From contig NZ_VORA01000002.1 of assembly GCF_008477545.1 (NCBI RefSeq), positions 434,001 to 498,000 on the forward strand: DNA of 64,000 nt, read 5' to 3'. Shown in pieces: positions 22,837 to 31,352 of this stretch. Numbering within the stretch: the first letter of the stretch is position 1; each line of letters begins with the position of its first letter. The DNA comes from Roseibium aestuarii (lineage in GTDB: Bacteria > Pseudomonadota > Alphaproteobacteria > Rhizobiales > Stappiaceae). A model generated the notes under the pieces. It was not told where the DNA came from and did not search any database. It worked only from the letters and a program-made list of their open reading frames with translations. The position numbers were made by a program, and so were the translations under genes.

Positions 22837-23892
22837 TCAGCCCCCCAATCCGTGAAAGGCGGCCAGTCGCGGCACGCCGATGGAATGAATGTCGAGATCG
22901 CGAGCGGCAGCATCCGTGCGCCGGCCCGCCCGCAGCTTGGCCGACCGGGCCCGGGGATTGGCTTCCGCCTCTTCCGGGGTGGGGTCGACCGCCTTGCGGC
23001 TCAACAGATCGAAGGTTGCCGGCGGAACGTCCTCCTCCGGCATGTGGCGCGAGCCACCGCCGCGGGTGCGGCTGCGGTCCGCCAGGAATTTCTTCACAAG
23101 CCGGTCTTCCAGCGAGTGGAAGGACACGATCACGAGGCGGCCACCCGGCTTGAGGATGTTTTCCGCGGCCTGAAGGGCGCGCGCGGCCTGGTGCAGCTCG
23201 CCATTCACATAGATGCGCAGGGCCTGGAAGGTGCGGGTCGCCGGATGGATCTGCGCCTTCTTCGGATTGCGGCCGAGCACCTTCTCGATCAGCGCGGAGA
23301 GTTCCGCCGTCCGGGTGAAGGGCTTTTCAAGCCGCGCCTTCTCGATGGCATGCGCCACGCTCGTCGCCCGCTTTTCCTCGCCCAGCAGACCGATGATGCG
23401 AATGAGATCCTTCACCGGCAGCTCGTTGACCACATCTGCCGCCGAAGGACCGGCCTGCTCCATGCGCATGTCGAGCGGCCCGTCGCGCAGGAAGGAGAAG
23501 CCGCGCTCCGCCTGATCGAGTTGCATGGACGACACCCCGAGATCCAGCACGACCCCGTCGACACCCTCGTGGCCGAGGGCACGGGCATGGGTTTCCAGAT
23601 CGGCAAACTGTCCCGGCACGAGGGTTAGATTTCCGTCGGAGGCCTGAACCAGCGGCTGACCGCCCGCAATTGCGTCCGGATCCCGGTCGATGCCGATGAC
23701 CCTTGCGCCTTGCGCCAGCAGCGCACGCGAGTAGCCGCCCGCGCCGAAGGTGCCGTCGATGACCACTTCACGCGGCTGCACGGCCAGATGCTCGAGGACC
23801 GGCTGCAGGAGAACCGGGATGTGGCGCTCAGATCCGCCTTCGACCGGCGAGCCCTGCCCGCCTGCCGCTCCGCTTTCGGTGCCCGCGCTCAT
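22837..23892 (-). CDS. rsmH: 16S rRNA (cytosine-1402-N4)-methyltransferase
   Basis: RsmH (MraW) methylates C1402 in the ribosomal P site using S-adenosylmethionine. The 351 residues include HIPVLLQPVLEHL, the SAM loop DGTFGAGGYSRALL, DLGVSSMQLDQAERGFSF, RIYVNGELHQAARAL and VIVSFHSLEDRLVK. The start ATG overlaps the mraZ stop by 4 bases, so the two are translationally coupled, as usual at the head of dcw clusters. Confidence 0.97.
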   Translation of the reverse strand: MSAGTESGAAGGQGSPVEGGSERHIPVLLQPVLEHLAVQPREVVIDGTFGAGGYSRALLAQGARVIGIDRDPDAIAGGQPLVQASDGNLTLVPGQFADLETHARALGHEGVDGVVLDLGVSSMQLDQAERGFSFLRDGPLDMRMEQAGPSAADVVNELPVKDLIRIIGLLGEEKRATSVAHAIEKARLEKPFTRTAELSALIEKVLGRNPKKAQIHPATRTFQALRIYVNGELHQAARALQAAENILKPGGRLVIVSFHSLEDRLVKKFLADRSRTRGGGSRHMPEEDVPPATFDLLSRKAVDPTPEEAEANPRARSAKLRAGRRTDAAARDLDIHSIGVPRLAAFHGLGG

Positions 23893-24359
23893 GCCGGCTC
23901 TCCTGGTCTGGTCATGCCGGGGACCTGCCCCGACAGAAGGGCGCGCGCCTGCCGCTGAACTTCGGCGCGATGCTCGCGGAACTGATCCGGGTGCCAGATC
24001 TGGAACTTGTAGCCCAGCCCCGTGAAGGTCACCTGATCCGTGATGCCGGTGATGTCGCGCACCATGTCCGAGATCACGATCCGGCCGTCCCCGTCGATCT
24101 TCGGCGTCTCGCTGGCGCCAAACAGCGCCATGGCAAGGGCGTCATATTCCGGCGACATCTTGTTGTACTGGGCCAGCCGTCCCTCGATCTCGTTCACGAG
24201 TTCATTGCCGCCCGCATCGATGCTGGCCGAGTGGGACGAGGAAATCATGAAGAGGCCGTCATAGCCGTCTCGCGTCAGGACCGCGCGGAAGGGTGCAGGG
24301 ATCGACACGCGACCCTTGGCATCCAGCCGGTTGGTGAAGTGCGAAACGAAGCCGGCCAT
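23889..24359 (-). CDS. mraZ: Transcriptional regulator MraZ
   Basis: MraZ is an AbrB-fold ring-forming DNA-binding protein that represses its own dcw operon. I place the start at the ATG at 24357-24359 (MAGFVSHFTNRLDAKGRVSI) because AGAGGGGA sits 5 bases upstream and this is the conserved N-terminus; a longer frame exists but is unsupported. The 156 residues contain two MraZ repeats, the first with LDAKGRVSIPAPFR and the second with KIDGDGRIVISDMVRDIT. The phased boxes upstream are its probable target. Confidence 0.95.
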   Translation of the reverse strand: MAGFVSHFTNRLDAKGRVSIPAPFRAVLTRDGYDGLFMISSSHSASIDAGGNELVNEIEGRLAQYNKMSPEYDALAMALFGASETPKIDGDGRIVISDMVRDITGITDQVTFTGLGYKFQIWHPDQFREHRAEVQRQARALLSGQVPGMTRPGEPA

Positions 24360-24485
24360 CGGTCCCCTCTTGGCGGATCTCTCAGGATCCACGAGCCCCA
24401 GATTTTCCAGAACTCGAGGATCGGGACCGGCTCCGGGATCGGCTCATTGAGCTTGTCCGATCTCCGGGTGACGGGTGCCGCAAGA

Positions 24486-24563
24486 TGGGCGCCTCTCCCC
24501 CGTTCTGGGTATTCATGGGATACCATGGGAAATGATGGGCGGTCAATGGAATCCCATGGATTC
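24486..24563 (-). promoter_or_regulatory. mraZ: dcw promoter with four phased MraZ boxes and two GANTC sites
   Basis: Four TGGGN boxes on the plus strand, at 24506, 24516, 24526 and 24536, are each separated by exactly five bases, matching the MraZ operator format (TGGGN, 5-nt spacers); a fifth in-phase TGGGC is at 24486. They overlap a plausible minus-strand promoter with TTGACC (24541-24546) and, 18 bases on, TATCCC. GAATC (24549-24553) and GATTC (24559-24563) are CcrM-type GANTC sites just upstream of the -35 element. The boxes are seen; the function follows from the family; the promoter is inferred. Confidence 0.8.
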
Positions 24564-24799
24564 CGGACCTTGCGAGGGCAGCTTTCTCACCCAGCGGCAT
24601 GGATGGCATGCTTATGGTTAACGAAGGCTTGACACAAAAGGGGAATCGGAATCGCCAGAGCAGCCGGACACGCCCTGACCGAGCCGGAACCGGCCGAAAT
24701 GGCGCCTGCCCTGTCCACATCAATTTTCTTGAAAAAAGCCGGCGGGCCGACGGCCCTCCCCGGAGAAGGGGAAGTTGCAACCGTCTGAAACGTGAAATG
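24564..24799. other. Intergenic region between the dcw promoter and rnpB
   Basis: No gene is visible here. The stretch holds the upstream part of the dcw promoter region and the presumed rnpB terminator at 24731-24756. The short open frames have no convincing start signals. Confidence 0.5.
24731..24756 (-). terminator. Candidate terminator downstream of rnpB
   Basis: On the minus strand a GGGCC-GTC-GGCCC hairpin (24744-24756) and a following GCCGGC are succeeded by six T (24732-24737). The stem can pair in more than one register. It lies about 45 bases past the 3' end of the RNase P RNA. Confidence 0.55.
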
Positions 24800-25197
24800 A
24801 AATGCCAGTCGGCCTGTAAGCCGGGTTCTGTATGGCCCGTGTCGCCACGGACGTGACAGCCATTCATCTGGGACGCCCGTTACCGGACGCCTCTCGCAAC
24901 CAACCCGGGCAACTGGCCTGGAAACAGGCCTGAACGTCGAGCGTTCGCGCTGCCCCTATTCGGTTTTGCTCCCGGTGGGGTTTACCGTGCCGCGTCCGTT
25001 ACCGTCCGCGCGGTGGGCTCTTACCCCACCCTTTCACCCTTACCCTGGACGCATCCGGGGCGGTTTGCTTTCTGTGGCACTTTCCCTGGGGTCGCCCCCG
25101 CCGGGCGTTACCCGGCACCGTGTTTCCGTGGAGCCCGGACTTTCCTCCCCCGCGGCCTTTCGGCACTTGCGGCAGCGGCTGTCCGGCCGACTGGCAG
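24800..25197 (-). ncRNA. rnpB: RNase P RNA, bacterial class A
   Basis: This is the catalytic RNA of ribonuclease P, which matures tRNA 5' ends. The two ends form a perfect 12-bp P1 helix, TGCCAGTCGGCC (25185-25196 read on the minus strand) with GGCCGACTGGCA (24803-24814). The conserved GAGGAAAGTCCGGGCTCC core and the 3' ACAGAACCCGGCTTACAGGC are present. The length of about 398 nucleotides fits alphaproteobacterial class A RNAs. The exact ends are inferred from P1. Confidence 0.96.
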
Positions 25198-25202
25198 CCG
25201 CT

Positions 25203-25231
25203 GCCTTAGGTGGGATTGCCTGCCGGGTCAA
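25203..25231 (-). promoter_or_regulatory. rnpB: rnpB promoter overlapping the stop codon of the DUF2339 gene
   Basis: On the minus strand TTGACC (25226-25231), a 17-base spacer and TAAGGC (25203-25208) place transcription start at about 25196, exactly at the P1 helix. The TGA inside TTGACC (25228-25230) is the stop codon of the upstream membrane protein gene. The -10 element is a weak match, so the call is moderate. Confidence 0.6.
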
Positions 25232-28110
25232 GCATCTCCTTGCGCCGCCCCGTCGTCACCGGAGGTCGGAGGCTCTGCCCGACGGGTGACCGGAAGCCGC
25301 TGATAGAGCGCGCCGATCCCGATCAGCACCGCACCGAGACCGATGAAGGACAGGGCCCTCAGCAGGCCATCCAGCGCCGACATGTCGATGAGGAAGGCCT
25401 TCAGAGTGACCCCGACCAGAATGACTGCAGAGAGCTTGCGCAGCAGGTGCGACCCCGCCGCCAGGCCCCAGAGGAGACAGGCAAGCCCCACGGCCAGCCA
25501 CACCGCAGAATAGACCGCCTGCTCCAGAGACCGCACGGCAACCGCGTCCAGCCGGTCCGGCGAGAACCAGCTGCGGATCGTGAGGTTGATCAGGAAGAAG
25601 CCTGCGACGCAGGCAAAGGACAGCACGGTGAGACGGTAGGCGCGCGGCGTGTCGGCGCGCAACATCCGCAATTGCAGGGCATAGAGCAGGCAGGCTCCAC
25701 CATAGAGCAGGCTGATCCAGTTGATCAGGAAGCTGTCGCCGACGGGGGCTCCGGTGAGGGCCGGGTTTTCAAAGACAAAGAGGGTCGCCGCGCCCCAGAT
25801 CATCCCGCCGAGACCAACGACCATGCGCCCCGTCCGCAGCACCGGCGCGCCATCGAACACCCCGGCGCGGGACAGTCTGGCGAGGGCCAGCGACACCGCA
25901 CCGCCGATGAGGGTCAGCAGCCCGCCGGTGCGCAGCCCGTCCCCCTCCCCGTCAAAGCGGAACACGGGATCGATCCCGTGCAGGGTCAGCATCACCAGGG
26001 TCAGCGACACGAAGAAGATCGCCAGAGCCTGCAGGATATCCGACCACAGGTCGCGACCCGTCCGCGTGAAGGACCAGGCCGTCGCACAGACCCCCGCAGC
26101 CGGCAGTCCGTAGCCCAGAAGCAGCAGGTTGAAGACGGGCGTTATCCCGAGCGCGGCCGCATCGATGAAGGGATCCCGCAGGAGACACAGGCCATAGGGC
26201 ACGACTGCCACGACCGCGAAGGGCCGCAGGGCGGGCAGCGGATAGCGTACATGAACGAGCGCAATCGCCGGACAGAGCAGGCCGAAGGCGATTGTCAGCG
26301 CCGCATCCTCCAGCGCGAAGCCGGCCGCAAAGCCGAGAGCTGCGACCGCGCCCACGAGCCAAGTCACCAGCGCCGCCCTGCCACCGACAAGATCCTGCCG
26401 CGGCGCACCGATCCGGCTGGCGACGCCCCAGAAGACCACCGCGAGAGCAAGCGCCAGCCCGGCAAAGAGCGGCGAGACCGACCAGCTCGCCACCCGGAGC
26501 CAGCTCACGCTGAGCACGCCAAGCGCCCCGCAGACCGCAAGCCCGGAAAGCACCGCACGGCTGGCCGCATGGCGCAGGGCCAGCGCACCCGTGGCGACAA
26601 GCCCGGCGGCGCAGACGGCCATGAACGCGGAGAAGGCGGAAAGCCGGTCCTGCACATCAAAGGGCAGCGGAGAGATCACTCCGGCATCCAGCGCCTCCAG
26701 GGCCTCCAGGGCCTCCAGGGCATCCGGCACCTTGAGCTGAAGGGCGAGCAGCAGGAAGAGGGCCAGCGGCAGCACCGCGCCGTAGCGCAAGGCGCAGAAG
26801 ACGTATCCGACAGCCAGAGGCAGGGCCAGCAGCACGAGGGTTTCGCCCATGAGGGCGGCCAGATCCGCCTCGAATTGCAAGTGCCCGGCAAAGGGCAGCA
26901 GGACGGCGGCGAGGGCAAGGGTCGCCGCCCGGTCCACCTCCACGAAGAGATCCGCCCGCGCCGGATAATGCCGCCAGACGAAGCCGGCCAGCACGATCAT
27001 CGCGCTGGCGGCAAGATAGAGCGTCAGGAGCAGCCGGTCGCCCGGTGCCGCCATGAGCTGGAACAGCAGCCCGTAGCCCGCCAGTCCGGCCACCGCCGCG
27101 CCCGCAAGCCAGAGCCAGCGCCGCAAGCGCCCGAGCGCCACGGCGGCAGCGGAAACCGCCAGCACATAGAGCACGACCGCCGCCAGGTCGCGGCTCTCCG
27201 ATGTCACCAGGAACGGCACGAGATAGGCGCCCGGCAGGCCCAGCACCGCGAGGCCCGGCCCGTGCAGCAGGGCCGCGAAGAGACCGCAGATCGCCAGTGC
27301 TCCAAGCAGCAGGAATGCGGGTGTCGGCCCCACCAGACCGTAGAGCGCATGCGCTGAATAGACCACGGCAAAGAGCACCATCGTGCCGGCGGCCGTCAGG
27401 ACGGCAGGAATGCTGGCCCAGGAAAGCCCGCCGAGGACGGCCGGATCGGGCTTGCGCCGCAGCCATTCCCCCGCAGCCGCAAGACCGAGACCGAAGAGCG
27501 CCCCGAGCACGAGCCGGCCGACCGGCCCCAAAAGCCCCGCCTCAGCCGCATAGGCGACCATGAAGACACCGCCGACCGCGAGCGCCGCGCCCCCGGCCCA
27601 GACCGACCAGCGCCCGCCGATCAGCCGCTCCCGGTCCTCGTCCTGCGCGCCTGAGCGGGACGGGACCGCTGCCCGCGCCGCAGCAGGCTGCCTCCCATCG
27701 GTCTCACCCTTGCACCCCTCTCCGCTCGCGCCCGCCCGTCGCAAGGCAGCCTCCAGCGGCGACGGCGGCAGATCGGACGCCTTCGCAGCGGACTGGTCCT
27801 CCGGTGTACTCGGCTCCTCTCCGGCTTGAACCTGCTCCTCCTCGGTCGCGTCCTGCTCGACCGGTGCCTCGGGTTCCTTTCCGCCAGCCTCTTCCGGGAC
27901 CCCGGTCACCGGGCTCTCGTGCCCGGCAGCGGCAGCTGCAACGACCGCGCCCCTGCCGGCCCGGATCTCCCGGAGCGCGCCATCCAGCCGCTCCACCGTG
28001 AGGGTGAGCCGCGTCACCCGGCGCCAGAGGAGAACGACCAGCACCGGCAGGCCGAGAAAGAGCGCCACGAGGATCAGGGCGAGAAGGGCAAGGAAGGCTT
28101 CGATGTCCAA
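25228..28110 (-). CDS. DUF2339 domain-containing polytopic membrane protein
   Basis: This 960-residue protein has an N-terminal membrane segment (about 5-27), a long low-complexity soluble stretch rich in Glu, Ala and Pro (about 60-170), then an array of more than twenty hydrophobic helices to the C-terminus. The start of the array (LIGGRWSVWAGGAALAVGGVFMVAYAA) and the general architecture match the DUF2339 family of inner-membrane proteins. The biochemical role is unknown. A 9-bp microsatellite-like repeat inside encodes LEALEALEALDA. It overlaps the rnpB promoter at its 3' end. Confidence 0.88.
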   Translation of the reverse strand: MDIEAFLALLALILVALFLGLPVLVVLLWRRVTRLTLTVERLDGALREIRAGRGAVVAAAAAGHESPVTGVPEEAGGKEPEAPVEQDATEEEQVQAGEEPSTPEDQSAAKASDLPPSPLEAALRRAGASGEGCKGETDGRQPAAARAAVPSRSGAQDEDRERLIGGRWSVWAGGAALAVGGVFMVAYAAEAGLLGPVGRLVLGALFGLGLAAAGEWLRRKPDPAVLGGLSWASIPAVLTAAGTMVLFAVVYSAHALYGLVGPTPAFLLLGALAICGLFAALLHGPGLAVLGLPGAYLVPFLVTSESRDLAAVVLYVLAVSAAAVALGRLRRWLWLAGAAVAGLAGYGLLFQLMAAPGDRLLLTLYLAASAMIVLAGFVWRHYPARADLFVEVDRAATLALAAVLLPFAGHLQFEADLAALMGETLVLLALPLAVGYVFCALRYGAVLPLALFLLLALQLKVPDALEALEALEALDAGVISPLPFDVQDRLSAFSAFMAVCAAGLVATGALALRHAASRAVLSGLAVCGALGVLSVSWLRVASWSVSPLFAGLALALAVVFWGVASRIGAPRQDLVGGRAALVTWLVGAVAALGFAAGFALEDAALTIAFGLLCPAIALVHVRYPLPALRPFAVVAVVPYGLCLLRDPFIDAAALGITPVFNLLLLGYGLPAAGVCATAWSFTRTGRDLWSDILQALAIFFVSLTLVMLTLHGIDPVFRFDGEGDGLRTGGLLTLIGGAVSLALARLSRAGVFDGAPVLRTGRMVVGLGGMIWGAATLFVFENPALTGAPVGDSFLINWISLLYGGACLLYALQLRMLRADTPRAYRLTVLSFACVAGFFLINLTIRSWFSPDRLDAVAVRSLEQAVYSAVWLAVGLACLLWGLAAGSHLLRKLSAVILVGVTLKAFLIDMSALDGLLRALSFIGLGAVLIGIGALYQRLPVTRRAEPPTSGDDGAAQGDA
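26684..26728. repeat. 9-bp tandem repeat inside the DUF2339 gene
   Basis: Three exact copies of GCCTCCAGG (26693-26719) are flanked by the variants GCATCCAGC and GCATCCGGC, encoding a Leu-Glu-Ala repeat between predicted membrane segments. The unit length is a multiple of three, so copy-number change would keep the frame. Confidence 0.85.
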
Positions 28111-28198
28111 GACAGGCTCCGGACAGGAGGGGATGAACGAACGTCAGGCCCTGAGCGAGCCCTGTGCACGGCTTTGCGTTACAGCGCCAGACTGTGTC

Positions 28199-29737
28199 CT
28201 AATCCAGACAGTGCCGCAACTCTCGGGCGAACGCGGTGATCTGGCGCTCGGTGGCCCCCGCGAACCCCACGATCAGCCCCGCCTGCGCCTCCCGGTCCAC
28301 ATAGCAGGGGCTGAGCGGCGACACCGCGAAGCCCTTTTGCTGCAGACGCCGGGCCAAGGCCTCATCGTCGCCGCAGCCGTTCAGGGTCAGGGTCACCTGC
28401 ACGTTGCCGGTCGGCACCTCGACGGAAATCCGGTTGCCGAGTGCTTCGCGCAGCACCTCAACCAGCCGCAGGCCCCGGCTCAGGTAGGTGCTGCGGATCC
28501 GCTTCAGGTGGGCGCGGTATTCGCCGCCCTCCATCAGTTCGGCCAGAGCGATCTGGGCATGGACATTGGCCAGATGACCGGTCTGCCGGAACACCCGGCG
28601 CATGGGCTCCACCAGATCCGCAGGCAGAACACAATAGGCCAGCCGCAGACCCGGCAGGAAGCTCTTGGAGAAGGTGCCCATGTAGATCACCTCTCCCTCC
28701 CGCGCGAGACCCTGAAGCGCTGCCACCGGCCGACCGTCAAACAGGAACTCGCTGTCATAGTCGTCCTCGAGGATCAGCCCGCCACCCAGGCGCACCGCCT
28801 CGATCAGGGCCAGCCGCCGTTGCAATGGCATGCGCGTGCCGAAGGGATAGTGATGGGACGGCGTCACGTAGATGAGTTTCGGCGCGGCACGGCCCGTGCC
28901 GATCTGTTGGGGATCGGCGCCGTGCTCGTCGACGGGCAAGCCGCGCACCTGCAGCCCCGCCCCGTGAAAGGCCGACCGCGCGCCCAAATATCCGGGGTCC
29001 TCGATCAGCGCCAGATCGCCGGGATCGGCCAGTGCCTGGGCGAGGCACGACAGCAGCGCCTGCATGCCGCAGGTGACGAGGATCTGCTCCGGCGTCGCCT
29101 TCACCCCGCGTTCCAGAGCGAGATAGTCGGCGAGCACCTGCCTCAGGCGCGGATGACCGGTCGCCTCGTGATAGAGCAGCTCCGGACCCGGCACATGCCT
29201 TGCCGCCCGGCGCAGGGCCCGGCCCCACAGGTCATGGGGAAAGACATCCAGCGCCGGTGTTCCCGGCTCCAGTGCGCCCGGAGAGCGCGCCCAGCTGTCG
29301 CCGCGCAGGTTTTCCGCCTGCAGCGCGCCCCGCGCGGAGAGCCCGGACCTGCGGCTGTCGCCGCCCATCCCGCCCCTAAGGTCCGGCAAAGACCCGGACA
29401 GGGCCGCCCGCAGATCCGGACTGCTGACCACCGCGCCGGAGCCCGGCCGCACCTGAATGATCTCCTCCGCCTGAAGCAGATCAAGGGCTGCATTCAGCGT
29501 GCTGCGGGAGACGCCGAGCCCTGCCGCCAGACTGCGCGAGGACGGCAGCTTCAATCCCGCCCTGAGGTGCCCCGCCCGCACCGCCTCACGCAGGGAGCGG
29601 TAGATCTGCTGGCTCAGGGGCACGTCCGACCCGCGATCAAGCGTGACAAGCCCCTCCGGCAACGAGAGCATCCCCTCGCCCCCGCGCCGGGTCGATCGGT
29701 CCGCCTCGGACGAAGAAGAGGAAACTGGTCTGGTCAT
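28199..29737 (-). CDS. MocR-type regulator (GntR HTH fused to aminotransferase class I domain)
   Basis: This 512-residue protein belongs to the MocR/PdxR-like group, regulators with a PLP-binding aminotransferase-fold effector domain. A GntR winged helix spans about 34-105 (PLSQQIYRSLREAVRAGHL, LPSSRSLAAGLGVSRSTLN). The aminotransferase domain fills about 150-510, with EDDYDSEF and the PLP lysine at about residue 358 in GTFSKSFLPGLRLAY. It is divergent from an FMN split-barrel protein at 29859, the usual partner arrangement. Regulation of vitamin B6-related or oxidative functions is plausible but not shown. Confidence 0.93.
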   Translation of the reverse strand: MTRPVSSSSSEADRSTRRGGEGMLSLPEGLVTLDRGSDVPLSQQIYRSLREAVRAGHLRAGLKLPSSRSLAAGLGVSRSTLNAALDLLQAEEIIQVRPGSGAVVSSPDLRAALSGSLPDLRGGMGGDSRRSGLSARGALQAENLRGDSWARSPGALEPGTPALDVFPHDLWGRALRRAARHVPGPELLYHEATGHPRLRQVLADYLALERGVKATPEQILVTCGMQALLSCLAQALADPGDLALIEDPGYLGARSAFHGAGLQVRGLPVDEHGADPQQIGTGRAAPKLIYVTPSHHYPFGTRMPLQRRLALIEAVRLGGGLILEDDYDSEFLFDGRPVAALQGLAREGEVIYMGTFSKSFLPGLRLAYCVLPADLVEPMRRVFRQTGHLANVHAQIALAELMEGGEYRAHLKRIRSTYLSRGLRLVEVLREALGNRISVEVPTGNVQVTLTLNGCGDDEALARRLQQKGFAVSPLSPCYVDREAQAGLIVGFAGATERQITAFARELRHCLD

Positions 29738-29770
29738 TTTGTCAGATCCGGATCTGTTGGCAAACCAGTT
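29723..29770. promoter_or_regulatory. Candidate MocR operator in the divergent promoter
   Basis: A perfect 14-bp palindrome CAGATCCGGATCTG (29743-29756) lies just upstream of the regulator start and is flanked symmetrically by AACTGGT (29723-29729) and ACCAGTT (29764-29770). Nested symmetry in the region shared by a regulator and its divergent partner suggests autoregulation. Assigning it to this MocR protein is inference. Confidence 0.5.
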
Positions 29771-29858
29771 CTAGCGGCAAGCTGGAGGAAGATCAAATGC
29801 GGCCACCCGAAACGGCCGCCTCACCCAGACGCACAATCACACGCAGAAAAGGCCTCCC

Positions 29859-30563
29859 ATGGACCACGCCCCCTCTAATGATCCGTCGACCCACCGTTCC
29901 CGCGACCGGCAAGAGCCGGACCGCCCCGCCTATGCCCGCATCCGCCAGATGAAGCGGGGCGATTATGATCGCGCGCTTGCCAATGAGATCCTCGACTGCG
30001 GCCTTGTCGGCCACATGGGGTTCGTCGCCGACGAACGGCCGATGGTGATCCCTATGGCCTATGCCCGTGTCGGCGACGTGCTCTATGTCCATGGGGCCAG
30101 CACCACCCGCCTGATCAAGTCCCAGGCCGGCGGCCTGCCCGTCAGTTTCACGGTCACCCATCTCGACGGGCTGGTGGTGGCGCGCGCCGCCTTCAATCTG
30201 TCCATGAACTATCGCTGCGCCATCGTTCACGGCCAGGCGACGCTGGTGGAGGATCTTGACGAAAAGGAAGCCTCGCTGATCGCGATCACCGATCACATGC
30301 TGCCGGGCCGCTGGAGCGAAAGCCGCCCGATGCTTCCCAAGGAGCTCAAGGCCACGGGCGTGCTGCGCCTGACCATGGACCACGTCAGCACCAAGGTGCG
30401 CTCCGGCCCGCCGGTGGATGAGGACGAGGATCTCGGCCTGCCGATCTGGGCCGGGGTCATTCCGGTCACCAGTGCGCTCGGCCAGCCGCTGGCGGCCGCA
30501 GATGTGCCCGACACGGTCACCGCTCCCGCCAGTCTTCAGGCGGCGCGGAAGAAATTCGCCTGA
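29859..30563 (+). CDS. Pyridoxamine 5'-phosphate oxidase-like FMN-binding split-barrel protein
   Basis: This 234-residue soluble protein fits the flavin split-barrel family often encoded next to MocR regulators. Characteristic stretches are YARIRQMKRGDYDRALANEI, GHMGFVADERPMVIPMAYAR, LYVHGASTTRLIKS and NYRCAIVHGQATLVED. The family binds FMN or related cofactors, and members annotated as pyridoxamine-phosphate oxidase are often not true PdxH, so the substrate is open. The ATG at 29859 follows a weak AAGG-type site. Terminator 30597-30630 lies past its end but faces the other way. Confidence 0.87.
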   Translation: MDHAPSNDPSTHRSRDRQEPDRPAYARIRQMKRGDYDRALANEILDCGLVGHMGFVADERPMVIPMAYARVGDVLYVHGASTTRLIKSQAGGLPVSFTVTHLDGLVVARAAFNLSMNYRCAIVHGQATLVEDLDEKEASLIAITDHMLPGRWSESRPMLPKELKATGVLRLTMDHVSTKVRSGPPVDEDEDLGLPIWAGVIPVTSALGQPLAAADVPDTVTAPASLQAARKKFA

Positions 30564-30596
30564 GCGAGGCGCTCCCAGGCTTGTCAAAAAAAATGA

Positions 30597-30630
30597 AACC
30601 CCCGTGCAACCAATCGGTCGCACGGGGGTT
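30597..30630 (-). terminator. Rho-independent terminator of the lytic transglycosylase gene
   Basis: An 11-bp perfect stem, AACCCCCGTGC (30597-30607) and GCACGGGGGTT (30620-30630), has a 12-base loop. On the minus strand it is followed by TTTCATTTTTTTTG. It sits between convergent genes and may also slow plus-strand transcription. Confidence 0.88.
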
Positions 30631-30659
30631 GATCATTCAGCGAAAGATGGACGAAGCCC

Positions 30660-31352
30660 TCAGCTCGAGGCGAGGATCGTCTTCACCTTTTTGCAGTAGC
30701 GCGCAGAAACCGGGTTCATCCGCTTGGCATAGTGACCGGCATTGTAGCGCAGGATCGTGCCGCAGACATCGCCACCGGCGCGCTGATGAGCGCCCGCCAG
30801 ATAGCGCATGCCCCATTCCAGATTGGTTTCCGGATCGTAGAGCGCCTGGGTCGACCCGCGATAGCCCAAGCCGCGTGCGGTTGCCGGCTTGATCTGCATC
30901 AGCCCGACTTCCCCAGCACTGCCACGAGCCTTCGGGTTGAAATTGCTTTCAACCTGAACGACCGCCTGAGCAATGCTCAGCGGCACGCCATGCTTCTTTG
31001 CAGCCTTGCGGATCAGCACCGAGTAATTGGTCCGCCCCTTGGATGCGGCGGCATCCTTCACAGACCGGGTGCTGGTACGGGAAGCGGCACGATCGGCCAC
31101 GGAAGACTTGCCCGAAGCATCGGTTTCGCCGTCTTCATCCTTGGCCGAGAGGCCCATGTTGACGACGCGCACCGGAGCACCGGGGTTGTTGCGATAATCG
31201 GGAACCACCTGGTCCGACGACGCGGAGATGGAGATGGGTTCCGGACGCACGAGCTGCGAACCGGAGGAAGCCGCCAGAGCGGCAGGCGCGAAGCCAAGAG
31301 TGGCCAGCCCCAGGCACAGCACCTGGGCGAGTGATTTGCTAGACTTCAACAT
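30660..31352 (-). CDS. Lytic transglycosylase with SLT domain
   Basis: This 230-residue secreted protein has a signal peptide (MLKSSKSLAQVLCLGLATLG, cleavage near APAALA-A), a low-complexity region, and a C-terminal SLT (family 1) domain from about 125. The catalytic glutamate is in AQAVVQVESNFNPKARG, followed by GEVGLMQIKPATARGLGY and NLEWGMRYLAGAH. It should cleave peptidoglycan glycan strands in the periplasm with formation of 1,6-anhydro-MurNAc. A strong terminator follows its stop. Confidence 0.94.
   Translation of the reverse strand: MLKSSKSLAQVLCLGLATLGFAPAALAASSGSQLVRPEPISISASSDQVVPDYRNNPGAPVRVVNMGLSAKDEDGETDASGKSSVADRAASRTSTRSVKDAAASKGRTNYSVLIRKAAKKHGVPLSIAQAVVQVESNFNPKARGSAGEVGLMQIKPATARGLGYRGSTQALYDPETNLEWGMRYLAGAHQRAGGDVCGTILRYNAGHYAKRMNPVSARYCKKVKTILASS

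Noticed and set aside
24599..25303. Short protein-coding frames across the RNase P RNA region
   Set aside because: The sequence is explained by the conserved structured RNA.
25210..27357. A 715-codon plus-strand frame opposite the DUF2339 gene
   Set aside because: The composition is dominated by Arg, Gln, Gly and His without structure, and the minus strand gives a clean membrane protein.
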